This document shows, piece by piece, positions 5,533 through 8,469 of a DNA stretch of 8,469 bases. The stretch spans positions 1 to 8,469 of the forward strand of contig CAMBYA010000085.1 in NCBI GenBank assembly GCA_945872035.1, in the 5' to 3' direction. Both the position numbers and the translations under genes were made by a program. The notes below the pieces were generated by a model that was not told the origin of the DNA, did no database searches, and worked only from the letters and a program-made list of their open reading frames with translations. This stretch comes from Rhizobium sp. Q54 (GTDB taxonomy: Bacteria; Pseudomonadota; Alphaproteobacteria; SMXS01). The first letter of the stretch is position 1. Each line of letters starts with the position of its first letter.

Positions 5533-8237
5533 ACGGTAGGCGGCGGCGCTTCAGCTTCCGCCACTTCCGCTTCCTCCTCCTCCGGCTTCAGCACGAAGCG
5601 CTGGTAGAGATAGCCGACGCCCAGCAGCGCCGCGCCCAGGCCGAGGAACGACAGCGCCCGGAACAGGCCGGTCATGTTCGACATGTCGAACAGGAACGCC
5701 TTGGCGACGGTGAGCGCGAAGATGGCGAGCGCCGCGATCCGCAGCGGCCTGTTGCCCATCTTCAGCCCCGCCGCGAACAGCGCCGCGCCGAACAGCAGCC
5801 ACACGGCGCTGTAGGTGTATTGCTCGGCGTTGGTGACAATGTCGCTGTCGAGGAAGCGGCCGTGGAACGCGTGCCGCACCTCCAGGCTCAGCCACAAAAC
5901 GGTCAGCGCCAGCGCCGCGATGGCCGAGACGTAGAACGTGATCCTGTCGCCCCGCGCCGACGCCGACCACGCATAGAGCGCGGCGAAGATGGCGGGCAGC
6001 AGGTAGGCCAGCGCCAGCGTGTTGAACACCGGCAGCGCGCCCACGTCCACATGCCACCACAGCGGGCTCTGGAGCAGCACCTGGACGAACACCAGGTGCA
6101 GCAGGCCGATGCCGCGCAGCACCATGGCCGCGATGTCGAGCACCTTGCGGTCGCCCAGATTGCGGCGGACATAGAGGCCGTAGCCGATGGCGAGCCAGGC
6201 CGCGGTCTGCACGCTGGTTTCGGTCAGCCGCGTGTAGGGCGCGCCCAGGCTGCCGGCGAACAGCTGCCGGATCTGGAAGGTCACCAGCAGGGTCACGAAG
6301 GCGATGGCGCCGGCTTCCAGCACCTTCACGGTGATGCCGTCGCGCTGCGGCAGGAAGCGCCGGGCCGCATACCAGAAGGCGACGGCCGGAATGCCGTAGC
6401 CGTACAGCACCCAGTTGAGGATCGGCCAGCCGCCGAGTGGATAATCCAGCAGCGATGGATTGAGCAGCAGCCGCGCCAGCACCACCGCCGCCACCGCCAG
6501 CGCCACCCGGCGCAGGAACGGCAGATTCAGCCGCAGCGAGATCCAGGCGATGGCGGGCAGCTGCAGCGACAGCGCCGCCGTCAGCCACGCCTCGCGCAGC
6601 ACCATGGCCAGCGCCAGGCTGAGCGCGGCGACCGCGCCGGTGGCATAGGCGCCCAGCGCGGCGGGGGTCAGCCGGCGGCGCTCGGCGGCGAAAGTGGCGA
6701 GGCCGGCGAGCGCCAGGCCGATGGCCGCCCAGCCCGGATCGGAGCGGAACTCGGTCCAGCGCCAGTAGGAGATGAACAGGATCAGCACCGGCACCGCCGC
6801 CGACAGGCCCGACCAGAACCCGGCCTGCCGCCGCAGCCGCAGCGCCAGGAAGCCGGTCAGGCCGAACAGCACGGCAAATCCGCCGGCGATGCCGTTGAAG
6901 GTCTCGAACGCCGGCTGGCGCACCGGATTGAGCACGGTGCGGTAGGCCTCCTGTCCCGCATAGGGCTCGAACAGCGCCGGGACGTGCCAGGTGGCGAGCG
7001 TTGCCAGCACGGCGGCGGCGGCGGCGACCGGCAGGCCGTGCCAGGCCGGCACCCGCCACGCGGCGGCGAGGAACACGGCGGCGACGCCCGCCAGCGCCGC
7101 GACCGACAGCAGGCCGTAGAGGTCGCAGCGCACCAGCGTGAAGGCGAGGACCGCCACCACCGCGCCGCTTGCCCACACCAGATATTCCGGGAAGGTGAGC
7201 TGCAGGGCGTTCGGCTGGCGCGCCCGGTCGGTCGCGCCGGCCGTGATCCACAGCGGCAGCGCGGCGAGGAACACCACGAACACGCTGAGCGCGGCCGGCT
7301 GCGGCGCCGCCGGCTCGTTCGCCAGCCACAGCAGCACCCACAGCGACGCCGTGACCAGGGTCGCGCCGGCGACGATCCACCAGTGGCGCAGCCGCGAGAT
7401 CGCGCCCAGGGCGAGGGCGACGACCGCCAGGTAGCCGAACAGCGGCGTGGCCAGCGGCGCGTCGGTCGAAACCAGCGCCGGCACCGCCATGGCGCCGATC
7501 AGCCCGAACAGCGCCATGGCCTGGCCGTGCACCAGCGACACGGCGATGGCGCCCAGCGCCACCACCGCCAGCAGCACGAACGCGGCGACCGGCGGGATCA
7601 GGTCGTAGAGGCCATAGGCCGAATAGAGGCTGGCGAACAGGGTCAGGAAGCCGGCGCCGGTCACCACCGCCGGGATGTAGTCGGCCTGGATGATGACCTT
7701 GGCCGGATGGCGGCGCGCGAACTCGCCCGCGCCCAGCATGGCGAGGCCCGCCGCGATGCCCAGCACCACGCGCACCGCCGGGCCCAGATAGCCGGCCTCG
7801 ATGGAGTAGCGCACCATGAACACGCCGCCCAGCGCCAGGGCGATGCCGCCCACCCAGACCATCCAGCGCGAGGTGATGTTGCGCTCGGTGATCTTGCGCG
7901 GCGGCGGCTTCGGCGCGGCGGCGGCCCGCGGCGGCGTGACGGGTTCAGGCGGCGGCGGAGCGGTTGCGGTTTCGGGCGGCGGGACCGGTTGCGCCGGGAC
8001 CTGTTCGACCGGGTCCTGTTCGACCGGGATGGGTACCGGCATCGGTTCGGGCTGCGGGGATGGCGCCGGCGCGGCGGCCGGCTGCGGCGCGACGCCGGAC
8101 TGCTTCAGCAGCGCGATCTCGCGGCGCAGCTGCAGGATTTCCCGCTGCAGCGTGCCGGTCCGCGAGATCGCCATCAGGGCGATCACCGGCAGGCCGAGGC
8201 CGTAGAACAGGCCGATGAGGACGCCGAACAGGATCAC
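5526..8237 (-). CDS. DUF2339 family polytopic membrane protein
   Basis: A complete 903-residue protein. One N-terminal membrane segment (1-23) is followed by a short heptad-like helix 'LQREILQLRREIALLKQ' (30-46), then a proline/alanine-rich linker (about 48-114). The hydrophobic core starts at 'RNITSRWMVWVGGIALALGG' (119-138) and continues with many membrane segments, more than 20 by eye, to about 880. An acidic tail (KPEEEEAEVAEAE) ends the protein. This layout and the opening 'SRWMVWVGG...GYLGPAVRVVLG' (123-160) are characteristic of DUF2339 (predicted membrane proteins), whose function is not established. The start is GTG (8235-8237). An in-frame TGA lies seven codons upstream, no ATG occurs until codon 22, and GAGGGA stands five bases before it; only this start keeps the first membrane helix. 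It follows a DUF805 gene in the same direction, but a terminator lies between them. The gene converges on the crotonase across the inverted repeat. Confidence 0.93.
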   Translation of the reverse strand: MILFGVLIGLFYGLGLPVIALMAISRTGTLQREILQLRREIALLKQSGVAPQPAAAPAPSPQPEPMPVPIPVEQDPVEQVPAQPVPPPETATAPPPPEPVTPPRAAAAPKPPPRKITERNITSRWMVWVGGIALALGGVFMVRYSIEAGYLGPAVRVVLGIAAGLAMLGAGEFARRHPAKVIIQADYIPAVVTGAGFLTLFASLYSAYGLYDLIPPVAAFVLLAVVALGAIAVSLVHGQAMALFGLIGAMAVPALVSTDAPLATPLFGYLAVVALALGAISRLRHWWIVAGATLVTASLWVLLWLANEPAAPQPAALSVFVVFLAALPLWITAGATDRARQPNALQLTFPEYLVWASGAVVAVLAFTLVRCDLYGLLSVAALAGVAAVFLAAAWRVPAWHGLPVAAAAAVLATLATWHVPALFEPYAGQEAYRTVLNPVRQPAFETFNGIAGGFAVLFGLTGFLALRLRRQAGFWSGLSAAVPVLILFISYWRWTEFRSDPGWAAIGLALAGLATFAAERRRLTPAALGAYATGAVAALSLALAMVLREAWLTAALSLQLPAIAWISLRLNLPFLRRVALAVAAVVLARLLLNPSLLDYPLGGWPILNWVLYGYGIPAVAFWYAARRFLPQRDGITVKVLEAGAIAFVTLLVTFQIRQLFAGSLGAPYTRLTETSVQTAAWLAIGYGLYVRRNLGDRKVLDIAAMVLRGIGLLHLVFVQVLLQSPLWWHVDVGALPVFNTLALAYLLPAIFAALYAWSASARGDRITFYVSAIAALALTVLWLSLEVRHAFHGRFLDSDIVTNAEQYTYSAVWLLFGAALFAAGLKMGNRPLRIAALAIFALTVAKAFLFDMSNMTGLFRALSFLGLGAALLGVGYLYQRFVLKPEEEEAEVAEAEAPPPTVP
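7994..8033. repeat. 15-bp tandem repeat in the proline-rich linker of the DUF2339 gene
   Basis: Two 15-base units (7994-8008 and 8009-8023) differ at one position, and a third begins at 8024 before diverging. In frame they encode VEQDP-VEQVP (residues 72-81). Because the unit is a multiple of three, copy-number change would lengthen or shorten the linker by five residues without a frameshift. Confidence 0.8.
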
Positions 8238-8248
8238 GTCAATCCCTC

Positions 8249-8265
8249 GGTCGCATCAGGCGACC
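8249..8265 (-). promoter_or_regulatory. Hairpin in the leader of the DUF2339 gene
   Basis: GGTCGC (8249-8254) and GCGACC (8260-8265) are perfect 6-bp complements around a 5-base loop. In the minus-strand transcript the hairpin ends 11 bases before the GTG start and directly touches the GAGGGA ribosome binding site. It could be an operator, an mRNA structure affecting initiation, or chance. Confidence 0.4.
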
Positions 8266-8274
8266 AGCAAGATG

Positions 8275-8304
8275 AAAATCCGCGCGCCCTCACGGACGCG
8301 CGGA
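8275..8304 (-). terminator. Intrinsic terminator after the DUF805 gene
   Basis: On the minus strand an 8-bp GC-rich stem (plus 8297-8304 pairing with 8279-8286) with a 10-base loop is followed by TTTT (plus 8275-8278). It lies 27 bases after the DUF805 stop codon. The stem is strong and the U-run short. It should reduce read-through into the DUF2339 gene, whose start is only 37 bases further on. Confidence 0.65.
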
Positions 8305-8330
8305 GTCAGGACGGAGCGCGGCTCCGGAAC

Positions 8331-8469
8331 TCAGGTTGCCGCGATGGCCGGCGGCAGCGGATCCTCGCCGAACTGGTTCGGGCCGGTGGTGCCCTTCTGC
8401 ACGAAGAAGTAGATCAGGATCAGGCCGCCCACGAACGGCACCAGGCCGAGCAGCAGCCACCATCCGGAC
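8331..8469 (-). CDS. DUF805 family membrane protein, C-terminal part
   Basis: The last 45 codons and the TGA stop (8331-8333) are visible; the rest lies beyond the right edge. The segment opens with SGWWLLLGLVPFVGGLIL, a membrane helix running to IYFFVQKG, and ends TTGPNQFGEDPLPPAIAAT. This 'SGWW...PxxGxI...FxxxGxxGxNxFGxDP' ending is the diagnostic last part of DUF805 proteins, small inner-membrane proteins with about four helices and no established function. It is upstream of, and in the same direction as, the DUF2339 gene, separated by 93 bases containing a terminator-like hairpin. Family assignment is confident despite truncation. Confidence 0.85.
   Translation of the reverse strand, partial: SGWWLLLGLVPFVGGLILIYFFVQKGTTGPNQFGEDPLPPAIAAT

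Noticed and set aside
5551..7380. A 609-residue minus-strand frame inside the DUF2339 gene in another register
   Set aside because: Arg/Gly/Ala-rich shadow; the DUF2339 frame reads as a coherent series of membrane segments over its full length.

Overview
The window is high-GC, densely packed bacterial chromosome. The GC-rich third positions and protein styles (a threonine aldolase of the Pseudomonas/alphaproteobacterial type, a DUF805/DUF2339 membrane pair) suggest an alphaproteobacterium, as does a GTCATCCCCGC...GCGGGGAT dispersed repeat. I cannot name the genus from sequence alone. There are no tRNA or rRNA genes, CRISPR arrays, transposases or phage genes.

Layout. Positions 1-1921, all minus strand: the N-terminus of an SRPBCC-fold protein (cut by the window edge), an AT-rich 100-residue orphan gene, and a complete soluble cytochrome P450. 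Positions 1922-2118 form a divergent control region with a plausible P450 promoter backed by two phased A-tracts. Positions 2119-3496, plus strand: a small split-barrel flavin/PPOX-type protein followed one base later by a ten-helix EamA/DMT-family transporter. Positions 3493-4527, minus strand: a low-specificity L-threonine aldolase whose stop codon overlaps that of the transporter. Positions 4528-4629 are a second divergent control region, followed by a crotonase-fold (enoyl-CoA hydratase/isomerase) gene at 4630-5406. Positions 5407-5525 hold a near-perfect 29-bp inverted repeat built from two smaller hairpins. Positions 5526-8237, minus strand: a 903-residue polytopic DUF2339 membrane protein starting at GTG. 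Upstream lie two hairpins, one a good intrinsic terminator, and then the C-terminus of a DUF805 membrane protein (cut by the window edge).

Functional reading. The genes look like general accessory metabolism: oxidation (P450), a flavin-type reductase/oxidase, an exporter or importer, an acyl-CoA enzyme and amino-acid cleavage. They sit in short, alternating transcription units rather than one operon. The P450 has no redox partner beside it and no substrate can be assigned.

I did not find a convincing undescribed multi-gene system. The points most worth a second look are the inverted repeat at 5419-5532, the AT-rich orphan gene at 252-554, and the crotonase that lacks one of the two usual catalytic glutamates. 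The tightly packed hairpins before the DUF2339 gene are also worth checking.
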